Source of the DNA: DATJPD01 sp036394195
GTDB taxonomy: Bacteria; Pseudomonadota; Alphaproteobacteria; CACIAM-22H2
Length of the DNA: 51,329 nucleotides
NCBI GenBank assembly: GCA_036394195.1
Contig: DASWFO010000056.1
Span: forward strand, 1 to 51,329
Reading direction: 5' to 3'
Made by a program: the position numbers and the translations under genes. This document shows, one piece after another, positions 22,544 through 32,025 of the stretch (within the stretch, counting starts at the first letter, position 1; each line of letters starts with the position of its first letter). The notes below the pieces were generated by a model. That model was not told the DNA's origin. It did not search any database and saw nothing but the letters and a program-made list of their open reading frames with translations.

Positions 22544-24301
22544 ATGACACGCTTGTCCCAGCTGCTGCGCGATGCCTGGTGGTTGACCAGGCCATATTTC
22601 ACTTCGGAGGACCGCTGGCCGGCCCTGGCGCTCCTCGCCATCCTGGTCGGGCTCAATCTCGGACAGGTCTTTCTCAGCGTGCTGTTCAACGAGTGGAACA
22701 ACGTCTTCTACACGGCGCTTCAGGACAAGGACTGGGCGACGTTCATCCATCAGATGATCCGCTTCTGCTGGCTGGCGGCGCTGTTCATCATCGCCGCCGT
22801 CTATCATCTCTATTTCAACCAGATGCTGCAGATCCGTTGGCGCCAGTGGCTGACGCGCCGTTATCTCGATTCCTGGCTCGACCGCCGCGCGTACTACCGG
22901 ATGCAGCTGGCCAACGGCACGACCGACAACCCCGACCAGCGTATCGCCGACGACCTGCGGCTCTTCGTCTCGCAAACGCTCGGCCTCTCGCTCGGGCTGT
23001 TGAGCGCCGTGGTCACCCTCGTGTCCTTCCTCGGCATCCTCTGGGCGTTGTCCGGTAGCTATAGCGTGACGCTGTTCGGGCACGCCATCGTGATCCCCGG
23101 CTACATGGTGTGGTTCGCCTTGGGCTATGCTGTCGTCGGGACTTGGCTAACCAGCAAGATCGGCCATCGTCTGGTGCGCCTCAATTTCGACCAGCAGCGC
23201 TACGAAGCCGATTTCCGCTTCAGCCTGGTCCGCGTGCGCGAGAACGCCGACGCCATCGCGCTCGATTCCGGCGAGGCGAGCGAGAAGCGCGGGCTCGTCC
23301 AGCGGTTCGTCGCCGTGGCCACCAACTGGTGGGGCATCATGCGCGCCCAGAAGCGCCTCACCTGGTTCACCGCCGGCTACAACCAGATCGCCATCGTGTT
23401 TCCGTTCGCGGTGGCGAGCCCGCAGTATTTCTTCGGCAGCCTGCAGCTCGGCGGGCTGATGCAGACCGCCTCGGCCTTCGGTCAGGTGCAGAGCTCGCTC
23501 AGCTTCATCATCAACGCCTATGCCGAGTTGGCGCAGTGGACCTCGGTCGTTGATCGTCTGGCGCAGTTCCGCACCACGATGGCCACCGCTAATGACCAGG
23601 CGGCCGCCGCCGGGCTCGACGTGCGCCGCGGCGACGACCCGGGCATCGCTCTCGAGGCCCTGCGGATCGACCTGCCGACCAAGGAGCCGCTGTTGGTGGC
23701 CGACAAGCTCGATCTCGAGCCGCACCGTTCCGTGCTGGTCACTGGCCCGTCGGGAACCGGCAAGAGCACGCTGTTCCGGGCCATCGCCGGGATCTGGCCG
23801 TTCGGGCGCGGGACGGTCCGCCTGCCGGCTGGCGCCAAGCTCATGTTCCTCCCGCAGCGGCCGTATCTCCCGGTCGGCACGCTGCGCGAGGTGCTGACCT
23901 ATCCGCAGGCCGCCGCCAGCATCGACGACGGGCGGTTGCGCGAGGTCTTGCGGCTGTGCGATCTGCCGGATCTCGACGGTCGCCTGGATGAAACGCGGCA
24001 CTGGGCGTTGAGCCTGTCGCCGGGTGAGCAGCAGCGGCTCGCCTTCGCGCGCGCCTTCCTGCAGCGGCCAGATTGGCTGTTCGTCGACGAAGCGACCGCC
24101 GCTCTCGACGAGGCGACCGAGCGCGATCTCTATACCAAGCTCGCCAAGCTGATGCCGCGCACCACCGTGGTCAGCATCGGCCACCGCTCGACCTTGCGCG
24201 ACTTTCACGCCGATCATATCGCGATCGAACGCAAGCCGGGCGAGACGCGCGGGCATCTGGTCCGGCCGGGCCTGGCGCCGGCGAACGGCGTCCTCGCGTA
24301 A
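22544..24301 (+). CDS. SbmA/BacA-like ABC transporter, fused permease and ATPase
   Basis: The 585-residue protein has an N-terminal SbmA/BacA-type membrane domain (about 1-340, with FNEWNNVFYTALQDKDW and NPDQRIADDLR, both typical of the family) and a C-terminal ATPase. Walker A GPSGTGKST is near residue 400, the LSPGEQQRLAFARAF signature near 490, and Walker B DWLFVDEAT near 510. Relatives (YddA, vitamin B12-type transporter BacA) carry peptides, cobalamin or very-long-chain fatty acids. The signature motif reads LSPGE instead of LSGGQ, as is usual in this subfamily. It is divergent from panB. Substrate not known. Confidence 0.88.
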   Translation: MTRLSQLLRDAWWLTRPYFTSEDRWPALALLAILVGLNLGQVFLSVLFNEWNNVFYTALQDKDWATFIHQMIRFCWLAALFIIAAVYHLYFNQMLQIRWRQWLTRRYLDSWLDRRAYYRMQLANGTTDNPDQRIADDLRLFVSQTLGLSLGLLSAVVTLVSFLGILWALSGSYSVTLFGHAIVIPGYMVWFALGYAVVGTWLTSKIGHRLVRLNFDQQRYEADFRFSLVRVRENADAIALDSGEASEKRGLVQRFVAVATNWWGIMRAQKRLTWFTAGYNQIAIVFPFAVASPQYFFGSLQLGGLMQTASAFGQVQSSLSFIINAYAELAQWTSVVDRLAQFRTTMATANDQAAAAGLDVRRGDDPGIALEALRIDLPTKEPLLVADKLDLEPHRSVLVTGPSGTGKSTLFRAIAGIWPFGRGTVRLPAGAKLMFLPQRPYLPVGTLREVLTYPQAAASIDDGRLREVLRLCDLPDLDGRLDETRHWALSLSPGEQQRLAFARAFLQRPDWLFVDEATAALDEATERDLYTKLAKLMPRTTVVSIGHRSTLRDFHADHIAIERKPGETRGHLVRPGLAPANGVLA

Positions 24302-24348
24302 GGACAGTTTGAAAACGGCCGCGAGTGCGGGAGAATACGCGCAGGCCC

Positions 24349-25665
24349 ATGTCTGCGCGCGAAGAGTCGGTCCCAGCGCTGTGCCGTGATTGCCTGTCGC
24401 GCCTGCCGGCCGACGGCGCCGAAGAGCACTGCCCGAAATGCGGGTCGGCCCGGCTGCTGCGCCACCCCGAACTTGACGGGCTGAGGCTGGCCCATGTCGA
24501 CTGCGACGCGTTCTACGCGACAGTCGAGAAACGCGACAATCCGGCGCTGGCCGACAAGCCGGTGATCGTCGGCGGCGGCCGCCGCGGCGTCGCGATGACG
24601 GCGTGCTATATCGCCCGGCGCTACGGCGTGCACTCGGCGATGCCGATGTTCAAAGCGTTGAAGCTCTGCCCCGAGGCGGTCGTGATCCGTCCCCGGATGG
24701 ACCACTACGCCGAGGTCAGCCGGCACGTCCGGGCGATTTTTCTCGACGCGACACCGCTGGTCGAGCCGGTGTCGCTGGATGAGGCGTATCTGGACCTGTC
24801 CGGGACCGAAAGCCTCCACCGGCACAGCCCCGCCGTGACCCTGGCCGACCTGGCGCGCCGGGTCGAGCGCGAGATCGGCATCACCGTCTCGATCGGCCTC
24901 AGCTTCAACAAGCTGCTGGCGAAGCTGGCTTCGGAAATGGACAAACCGCGCGGCTTCGGCGTGATCGGCGAGGCCGAGGCCGCCGGCTTCCTCGCGGCGC
25001 GCCCGGTCCGCGCCCTGCCGGGGGTCGGCAAGGTGATGGCGGCGCGCCTGGAAGCCGAGGGCGTCACGCTGGTCGGCGACCTGCAGAAGGTCTCGCCGGC
25101 CGAGCTTGCCCGCCGCTATGGCGCGCATGGGAGCCACCTGGCGGCTCTGGCGCGCGGCCGCGACGAGCGCGAGGTGACGCCCGACCGCGACGCCAAGACG
25201 GTCTCGGCCGAGACGACGTTCGACGTCGATCTCGCCGACGCGGCGGCGCTGCGAGCCGAGCTGTGGCCGCTCTGCGAGAAGGTGGCGCGGCGGCTCAAGC
25301 ACGGCGGGCTCGCGGGCCGGACGGTCGTGCTCAAGCTGAAGACGGCCTCGTTCCAGATCCTGACGCGGCGGCGCCAGGTGAGTTCGCCCACGCAGCTGGC
25401 CGACGATCTCTATGGCGTCGCCGGGCCGCTGCTGGATCGCGAGGTCGCCCGCAAGGCGAACCGGCGCTTTCGCCTGATCGGCGTCGGCATGGGTGATCTG
25501 GCGGCCGCGGAGGCGGCCCCGACCCTCGAGCTGTTTGACGACGGGAAGGGCCGACGCAGCGCCATCGAGCACGCGATCGACAAGGTGCGCGAGCGCTTCG
25601 GCGACGAGAGCATCGGGCTTGGCCGCGGCCTCGGCCTCAGCCGCGGTTCAGGCAAGCATCGTTAA
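24349..25665 (+). CDS. dinB: DNA polymerase IV with N-terminal zinc ribbon
   Basis: Y-family error-prone polymerase that copies damaged DNA. The 438-residue protein has the catalytic acids in HVDCDAFYATVE and SLDEAYLDLSG, the helix-hairpin-helix around PGVGKVMAARLEAEG, and the little-finger domain. TLELFD near the end fits a beta-clamp binding motif. Unlike E. coli DinB it carries a CxxC...CxxC zinc ribbon in front (Cys12, Cys15, Cys28, Cys31). I prefer ATG 24349; a GTG at 24325 is possible but has no ribosome site. No LexA-like box was identified with confidence. Confidence 0.92.
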   Translation: MSAREESVPALCRDCLSRLPADGAEEHCPKCGSARLLRHPELDGLRLAHVDCDAFYATVEKRDNPALADKPVIVGGGRRGVAMTACYIARRYGVHSAMPMFKALKLCPEAVVIRPRMDHYAEVSRHVRAIFLDATPLVEPVSLDEAYLDLSGTESLHRHSPAVTLADLARRVEREIGITVSIGLSFNKLLAKLASEMDKPRGFGVIGEAEAAGFLAARPVRALPGVGKVMAARLEAEGVTLVGDLQKVSPAELARRYGAHGSHLAALARGRDEREVTPDRDAKTVSAETTFDVDLADAAALRAELWPLCEKVARRLKHGGLAGRTVVLKLKTASFQILTRRRQVSSPTQLADDLYGVAGPLLDREVARKANRRFRLIGVGMGDLAAAEAAPTLELFDDGKGRRSAIEHAIDKVRERFGDESIGLGRGLGLSRGSGKHR

Positions 25666-25819
25666 CCCGCAGTTTACGGTCGATGTGGTCACCTATCGTC
25701 AGGTGTTCTGAAATTGCGCTGAACGGCTCGAGGAGAGCCGCAAAAGTGCGCCGAACATCTTCCTAGTGTGCTGTTAGCATCATTCCATATCAGACTAATT
25801 CTGCGCTAGACTGCGCCCA

Positions 25820-27130
25820 ATGACGCCCCAGGAATTGATGAAGGTCCTGTCGCTGCACGAGCGCTGGCTGACGCGCAAGCCGGGCGGGGTGCGGGCAAAT
25901 CTGGCGATGGCGGATCTTCAGGGGATCACGCTGCCGAACGCAAATTTACGCGGCGCCAAGTTGTCCGGGGCCAATCTCGCCCGGGCCGTTCTGACCGGCG
26001 CCGATCTGACCGAAGCCGACCTCTTCGCCGCCAATCTCGACCGCGCCGATCTCAGCAATGCGACGTGCATCAAAGCCGATCTGCGCGGCGCGTATCTGCG
26101 CGGTACCAAGATGCGCGGGGCCAATCTTCGCCAAGCCGACTTGCGCGGCGGGACGCTGATGATGAGCGATTCCAAGACCGGCCCCAAGTTGCAGACTTCC
26201 GAGATCGCAGCACCCGGTGCTGAAGCGACGCCAGCCAAGGCGAATATCTCGGGCGCCGATCTCTCGTATTGCACCCTCAGCGACGCGGATTGCTCGGGTG
26301 CGCGCATGGCCGGCGCCACCTTCGTCAAGGCGACACTCAACAAGGCCAATTTCACGGGGGCCGATCTCAAGGGTACCAATTTCGAGGGGGCCAGCCTTGT
26401 CGGGGCCAACCTGAAGGGAGCCGATCTGTCGGGAGCGATCGTCGACGGTGCCAATCTCGAAGGGGCCAATCTCGTGGGCGCCAAGCTCGAGGGCACGGAC
26501 CTGTCGCGCGCCAATACCATTGGCGCCAACACCAGCAAGCCGGCGGAATCGTTCTCCGACACGGTGCAGGCGACGCTGAAGGCCCACATGGTGTGGGTGA
26601 AAACCGACGGCAAGCAAGGAGCTCGCGCGAACCTGACCGGCGCCGAAATGACCCAGATAGACCTCAAGGGCATAAACCTCAGCGGCGCCACGCTGCGCAA
26701 TGCCAAGCTGTCCGGGGCGAGGCTCGCTGGCGCCCAGCTGATCATGTGCGACATGTTCGGCGCCGACATGACCGGCGCCGATCTGGCCGGTGCCACCCTC
26801 GACGGTGCGAACCTGTCGACGGCGAAGCTGATCAAGGCCAATCTCGCCCAGGCGAGCGCCGCCGCCGTCGACCTGAAGGGCCCGGATGGCAAACCGACGG
26901 GACGTCTCTGGCCGGCCAATCTCGCCGGCGCCGACCTCACCGCCGCCAATATGACCGGGGCCACATTCACCAACGCCAACCTTAAGGACGCGTCGCTCGC
27001 CGGCGCCAATCTGGGGGCGGCCAACTTGCTCGGCGCCAACCTCGAGAATGCGAATCTCGACGGCACCAAGACCGACGGTGCCAAGATGCCGGCGCCCGCG
27101 CCCGTGGATGACGCGGCCACCGGCACCTGA
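25820..27130 (+). CDS. Long pentapeptide-repeat protein with internal duplication
   Basis: The 436-residue protein has three blocks of A(D/N)LxxA/G pentapeptides, roughly residues 25-115, 140-240 and 270-420, each expected to form a square beta-helix. Non-repeat linkers separate them. A motif with a conserved W recurs in front of blocks 1 and 3: LHERWLTRKPGGVRANL (about 11-27) and LKAHMVWVKTDGKQGARANL (near 255), so the gene arose at least in part by internal duplication. No signal peptide or membrane segment is seen. TAGACT lies 8 bases before the ATG and no ribosome site is visible, so the mRNA may be leaderless. Function unknown. Confidence 0.85.
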   Translation: MTPQELMKVLSLHERWLTRKPGGVRANLAMADLQGITLPNANLRGAKLSGANLARAVLTGADLTEADLFAANLDRADLSNATCIKADLRGAYLRGTKMRGANLRQADLRGGTLMMSDSKTGPKLQTSEIAAPGAEATPAKANISGADLSYCTLSDADCSGARMAGATFVKATLNKANFTGADLKGTNFEGASLVGANLKGADLSGAIVDGANLEGANLVGAKLEGTDLSRANTIGANTSKPAESFSDTVQATLKAHMVWVKTDGKQGARANLTGAEMTQIDLKGINLSGATLRNAKLSGARLAGAQLIMCDMFGADMTGADLAGATLDGANLSTAKLIKANLAQASAAAVDLKGPDGKPTGRLWPANLAGADLTAANMTGATFTNANLKDASLAGANLGAANLLGANLENANLDGTKTDGAKMPAPAPVDDAATGT

Positions 27131-27221
27131 CCGCGACGCCCACGCGGAGCACTGGACTCCCATCGCCGCGGGAGGGACGATGCCGAAGGGATCCCGCAAG
27201 CCACCGGCATAGGACATCGCG

Positions 27222-27629
27222 ATGACCACGACCACACAGACATTCCCGTTCGCGTTGAGCGAAGACGAATGGCGCGCCCGCCTGAGCCCCGAGCAGTACC
27301 AGGTGCTGCGGCGGCATGGCACTGAGCGGGCGGGAACCAGCGCGCTCGACAAGGAGAAGCGCACCGGCACGTTCTTCTGCGCCGGCTGCGGACAACCGCT
27401 GTTCGGCTCCGAGACGAAGTTCAACAGCGGCACGGGCTGGCCGAGCTTCTACCAGCCGCTCGAGCAGGCGATCGACACCACCGTCGACAAGTCGTTCTTC
27501 ATGACCCGGACCGAGGTCCATTGCGCGAATTGCGGCGGACATCTCGGCCACGTCTTCGAAGACGGGCCGAAGCCCACTGGCCTGCGCTACTGCATGAACG
27601 GCGTCGCGCTGAAGTTCGAGCCGCGCTGA
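27222..27629 (+). CDS. msrB: Peptide-methionine (R)-S-oxide reductase
   Basis: MsrB repairs the R form of methionine sulfoxide in proteins. The 135-residue length is normal. Two CxxC pairs bind zinc (CAGCG about residue 49 and CANCGG about 98). The catalytic cysteine is in LRYCMNGVALKF near the end, and GTGWPSF and GHLGHVFEDGPKPTG are hallmarks. AGGA lies before ATG 27222. It is convergent with the LLM oxidoreductase, whose stop lies directly next to the msrB stop. Confidence 0.95.
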   Translation: MTTTTQTFPFALSEDEWRARLSPEQYQVLRRHGTERAGTSALDKEKRTGTFFCAGCGQPLFGSETKFNSGTGWPSFYQPLEQAIDTTVDKSFFMTRTEVHCANCGGHLGHVFEDGPKPTGLRYCMNGVALKFEPR

Positions 27630-28628
27630 CTAGCTGCCGATCCGCGCACGCACCCGCGGCATCACCTCGTGCGCCATGAGGCGCATCGCGGCTTCGACCT
27701 GGTCCTGCGGCATCAGGCCGAAATTCTGCAGCGCAACGACGTGGCGGATGCCCATGCCGTGCAGCCGAACCAGCTTGTCAGCGACGGTTTCGACCGATCC
27801 GAACAGGACCAATCCGCTGCGCAGCGCATCGTCATAGACCTGCTGCTTCGCGTAGAGGCGGGTGGCGACGTAGAGATTGAACGCGGCTTCGGCCTCGCGC
27901 CGGCACGCCGCGTCGCTCGCCGCGACGTGGGTGTGGAAGGTCCATAAGCCGGTCTCGGCCGGATCGAGCCCGGCCTCGCGCCGGCCCTGGCGGTAAGCCT
28001 CGACCATGCCGGCGACCTCGTCGAGGCGGTCGACCGAAGCATAGGGAACGCACATCACGTCGTGCCCGTGCCGGCCGACATGGATCATGGCGTCCTTGTT
28101 CAGCACCGCGACGTAGATGGGCACGCGCGTCTGCACCGGCACGACGTTGATCGCCACGTCTGTGAGCTTGACGAATTTGCCGTCGAACGTCACCCGTTCG
28201 CCGGCGAGCAGCCGGCGCAGCACGGCCAGCGCCTCGTCGAAGCGCTCACGTTTCTCGGCACCGTCGATGCCGTATCCGGCGAATTCGTGCTTGAGATAGC
28301 CGGAGCCGACGCCGAGCACCAGCCGGCCGCCCGAGAGCACGTCGACCATCGCGTACGCCTCGGCGACGTTCACCGGGTTGTGGAACGGCAGGGTGGCGAT
28401 GGCCGAGCCCAGGCGCAGCTTCGTCGTGCGCTGGGCGATCGCCGACAGCAGCACCGCCGGGTTCGGCACCACGCCGTATTCGTGAAAATGATGCTCGGCG
28501 GAAAAGAACGCGTCGTACCCCAGCTCGTCGGCGCGCTCGGCCAATGCGACCACGGCCTTGTAGAGCTCGGGAACGCTGCGCGGCCGGCCGGGATAGTGGT
28601 CCTGGACGGTGAAGAAGGACAGGCGCAT
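27630..28628 (-). CDS. LLM-class flavin-dependent oxidoreductase
   Basis: The 332-residue protein has the TIM-barrel fold of luciferase-like monooxygenases. Marks are FSAEHHFHEYG (about 43-53), LRLGSAIATLPFHNPVNVAE, GRLVLGVGSGYLKHEFAGYG, and VPIYVAVLNKDAMIHVGRHG. Such enzymes use FMN or F420 to oxidise diverse substrates; the cofactor cannot be decided here. It is directly followed upstream on the same strand by the SDR gene (1-base gap), so the two may act in one pathway. Confidence 0.85.
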   Translation of the reverse strand: MRLSFFTVQDHYPGRPRSVPELYKAVVALAERADELGYDAFFSAEHHFHEYGVVPNPAVLLSAIAQRTTKLRLGSAIATLPFHNPVNVAEAYAMVDVLSGGRLVLGVGSGYLKHEFAGYGIDGAEKRERFDEALAVLRRLLAGERVTFDGKFVKLTDVAINVVPVQTRVPIYVAVLNKDAMIHVGRHGHDVMCVPYASVDRLDEVAGMVEAYRQGRREAGLDPAETGLWTFHTHVAASDAACRREAEAAFNLYVATRLYAKQQVYDDALRSGLVLFGSVETVADKLVRLHGMGIRHVVALQNFGLMPQDQVEAAMRLMAHEVMPRVRARIGS

Positions 28629-28629
28629 G

Positions 28630-29397
28630 TCAGCGTCCGCCTGTCACGTCGAGGATGGCGCCCGTCACATAGGATGCGGCATCGCTCAGCAGCCAGATCA
28701 CGGCTTCTGCGACTTCGTCCGCTTTGCCGACGCGCCCGACCGGCGTGGCGGCACCCAGCTTCACACCCCGGTCGGGCCGTCCGCCGCTGGCATGAATTTC
28801 CGTGTCGATATGACCGGGACGCACCGCGTTTACACGGATTCCTTCGGGGCCGAGCTCCTTGGCCAAGCCGAGGGTCAAGCTTTCGACGGCACCCTTGGTC
28901 CCGGCATAGTCGACGTACTCGTTGGGCGAGCCGATCCGCGCCGCGCCGGAAGACACATTCACGATGGCGCCTCCGTTTCCGCCGCGCGACCGCGACAGCC
29001 GCCGGGCCGCTTCGCGGGCGCAGAGATAGGGCCCGAGTGCATTGACGTCGAATATGCGGCGCAGACGGTCGGCGCTCATATCGGCGAGCATCTGTGGCGG
29101 CGCCACGATCCCGGCATTGTTGACGAGGCCGTCGAGGCGGCCGAATTCTTCGATCGCCCGGTCGAACAATCCGATCACGTTGGCTTCGACCGATACGTCG
29201 CCGGCGATCGCTACGGCGCGGCCCCCGGCGGCCTCCACCTCGCCGACCGTGCGTGATGCAGCATCGGCGTTTCCAAGGTAATTCACCGCCACCGACCAGC
29301 CTCTGGCTCCGGCCAGCCGCGCGGTGGCCCGCCCGATGCCGCGGCTCGCACCGGTGATCACAATGACTTTCGAGGCCTCTTGGGCAGGCGCGGTCAT
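28630..29397 (-). CDS. SDR-family oxidoreductase (FabG-like)
   Basis: The 255-residue protein is a classical short-chain dehydrogenase: the NAD(P) loop TGASRGIG (15-22), NNAG (93-96), catalytic Ser at 149/150, Tyr164 and Lys168 in YAGTK, and the PG motif VRPGHIDTE. The substrate is unknown. It is the upstream partner of the LLM gene and lies 49 bases from the end of the solute-binding protein gene on the same strand. Confidence 0.9.
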   Translation of the reverse strand: MTAPAQEASKVIVITGASRGIGRATARLAGARGWSVAVNYLGNADAASRTVGEVEAAGGRAVAIAGDVSVEANVIGLFDRAIEEFGRLDGLVNNAGIVAPPQMLADMSADRLRRIFDVNALGPYLCAREAARRLSRSRGGNGGAIVNVSSGAARIGSPNEYVDYAGTKGAVESLTLGLAKELGPEGIRVNAVRPGHIDTEIHASGGRPDRGVKLGAATPVGRVGKADEVAEAVIWLLSDAASYVTGAILDVTGGR

Positions 29398-29446
29398 TGC
29401 GCTATTTGACCCCGCGCGAGGTCACGAGGCAACCGTCGACCGGCGC

Positions 29447-30430
29447 TCAGTCGATATGCGCGCCGGACTCGCGCACCACTTGGCCCCATTTCGCCAGCTC
29501 CGCCGCGATGTCGGCCGCGAACTCCTCGGGCGTGCTGGTCAAGGGCTCGGCACCTTCGCCGGCCAACCGGTTTTCAACCGTGGGGTCCTGCAGTACACGG
29601 CGGATCTCCTGATTGAGCCGGGCCACGACTGGTTGCGGCGTCCCGGCGGTGGTCAGGATTCCGTAGTGGAGCGCCACCGCGAAGCCGGGAACTCCCGCCT
29701 CGGCGACGGTCGGGATATCGGGGAGGGCGGGTGAACGGGTCGGCCCGGTCACGGCCAGCGCCCTGACTGTCCCCGCCTGGATGTGGGGCACGGCGGACGG
29801 CAGCGTGCTGAAAAACATCTGGACCTGACCGGCCAAAAGATCGGTCAGGGCCGGCCCGGTCCCCTTGTACGGAACATGGGTGATGTCGGTCCGGGTCATG
29901 AGCTTGAACAGCTCGCCGGCCAGGTGCGCGCCGGACCCGTTGCCTGCGGACGCGAAATTGATCCGCCCGGGGCTGGCCATGGCCAAGCTCACCAGCTCGG
30001 TGACGCTGCGGGCCGGCACCGATGGATGAACGAGCAGCACCAGCGGAATGGACGCGATCAGGCTGATCGGCGCGAAATCGCGCTGCGGATCGTAAGCGAT
30101 GTCGGAATAGAGATGCGGGTTGACGGCCAGCGTCTGGGTCTGGCCGAGAAAGAGCGTGTAGCCGTCCGGCGGCGATTTCGCCGCCATCTGGGCCGCGATC
30201 ATGCCGCTGGCGCCGCCGCGATTATCCACCACGACCTGCTGACCCAGCTGCTCGGCGAGCTTCTGCGCGATCACACGGGCGAGCGCATCATTGCCGCCGC
30301 CCGGCGGTTGCGGAACGATGAAGCGGAGCGGGTGCGCGGGATAGGCATCCGCCGCCAAGGTGGGGCGACAGAACAAGGCAGCCAAGCCTGTTGAGAGAAC
30401 GCCGCGACGGGTCCAGGTCATTTGCGCCAT
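29447..30430 (-). CDS. Bug-family tripartite tricarboxylate transporter receptor
   Basis: The 327-residue protein is a periplasmic solute-binding protein of the Bug/TctC type. The N-terminus TRRGVLSTGLAALF followed by an alanine-rich cut site is a Tat-like signal peptide. Mature-domain signatures are PLRFIVPQPPGGGNDALARV, VVDNRGGASGMIAAQMAAKS, YTLFLGQTQTLAVNPHLYSD and ITHVPYKGTGPALTDLLAGQ. No TctA/TctB membrane genes are beside it, as is common for Bug proteins. It binds an unknown carboxylate or similar small molecule. Confidence 0.9.
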   Translation of the reverse strand: MAQMTWTRRGVLSTGLAALFCRPTLAADAYPAHPLRFIVPQPPGGGNDALARVIAQKLAEQLGQQVVVDNRGGASGMIAAQMAAKSPPDGYTLFLGQTQTLAVNPHLYSDIAYDPQRDFAPISLIASIPLVLLVHPSVPARSVTELVSLAMASPGRINFASAGNGSGAHLAGELFKLMTRTDITHVPYKGTGPALTDLLAGQVQMFFSTLPSAVPHIQAGTVRALAVTGPTRSPALPDIPTVAEAGVPGFAVALHYGILTTAGTPQPVVARLNQEIRRVLQDPTVENRLAGEGAEPLTSTPEEFAADIAAELAKWGQVVRESGAHID

Positions 30431-30462
30431 CTCAGCGGGTCAGCAATTAGGACGCAACCGCC

Positions 30463-31322
<860 letters not shown>

Positions 31323-31326
<4 letters not shown>

Positions 31327-31865
31327 GCGATGACTCCGCGCTTCTGCTCCGACAGCTGAACGACGCCGGGCTCATAGGCGCGGCGCAAGACCGGGATCGC
31401 CTTGTACGGGTCGCAGGAGCCGCACATGAAGATATCGAGAGCGGCATAGCCGCGCTCCGGCCACGTGTGGATCGAGATGTGGCTCTCGGCGAGAACGGCG
31501 ACGCCGGACAGGCCGGCGTTGGGGCCGAAATGGTGCAGGTGGATGTGGAGCAGGGTGGCACCGGCCGCGGTGGTCGCGTCGCGGAGCATCTGATCCGTGA
31601 GCGTCATGTCGCCAAGGTTCTTGGCGTTCCACAGCTCGATAAGAAGGTGCGTGCCGGCGAACTTGACGCCGTTGCGTTCGACGAAATGGTCCTTGGAAAC
31701 GACGTCGGCCTGAACCGGCGCGTTGGTGTTGGCCTCAGGAACCAGAACCGGCTCAGTGATCGTGGCGGGCTTTGCCACTTTCAGCATTGCGGCGTCTGTG
31801 CGACGCCCTCCAGACACGACCCCCAATCGTACGCCCGATTTCGTGACCGTCGCCTTCGTTCCCAT
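31323..31865 (-). CDS. speD: S-adenosylmethionine decarboxylase proenzyme
   Basis: SpeD makes decarboxylated SAM for SpeE. It is a self-cleaving, pyruvoyl-dependent enzyme of the small bacterial type. The cut occurs between Glu127 and Ser128 in LAESHISIHTWPERGY, and Ser128 becomes the pyruvoyl group; His133 and Cys148 (IFMCGSCDPY) are the expected catalytic partners. The 180 residues include an N-terminal tail of about 55 residues not present in typical forms; starting at Met27 would shorten it. The AT-rich stretch 31880-31980 upstream is a likely promoter region. Confidence 0.93.
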
Positions 31866-32025
31866 TCCTTGTCCACACCTCCTTGAACATCCGCGAAAAT
31901 GCGGATTTCGGTATTTGGGACCAATCGACTAGCAATGCAAGAAAAAAAGCACGATGAGGCTAAAAATTCTTTAACTCGGGAAGTTTTATGACGCGTCTGA
32001 GGCGCGTCGACGGGCGTTCAACGGC

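Noticed and set aside
25900..27100. Short direct repeats that could suggest a CRISPR-like or satellite array
   Set aside because: The period of 15 bases and the conserved second positions follow from the pentapeptide coding pattern; there are no spacers.
25946..27433. Minus-strand open frame opposite the pentapeptide gene
   Set aside because: Its repeats are the complement of the pentapeptide codons. It crosses into msrB and has no homologous look.
31990..32008. Inverted repeat GACGCG...CGCGTC as terminator of the acyl-CoA dehydrogenase gene
   Set aside because: The stem is only six pairs and no T tract follows on the minus strand, so it is not listed as a terminator.
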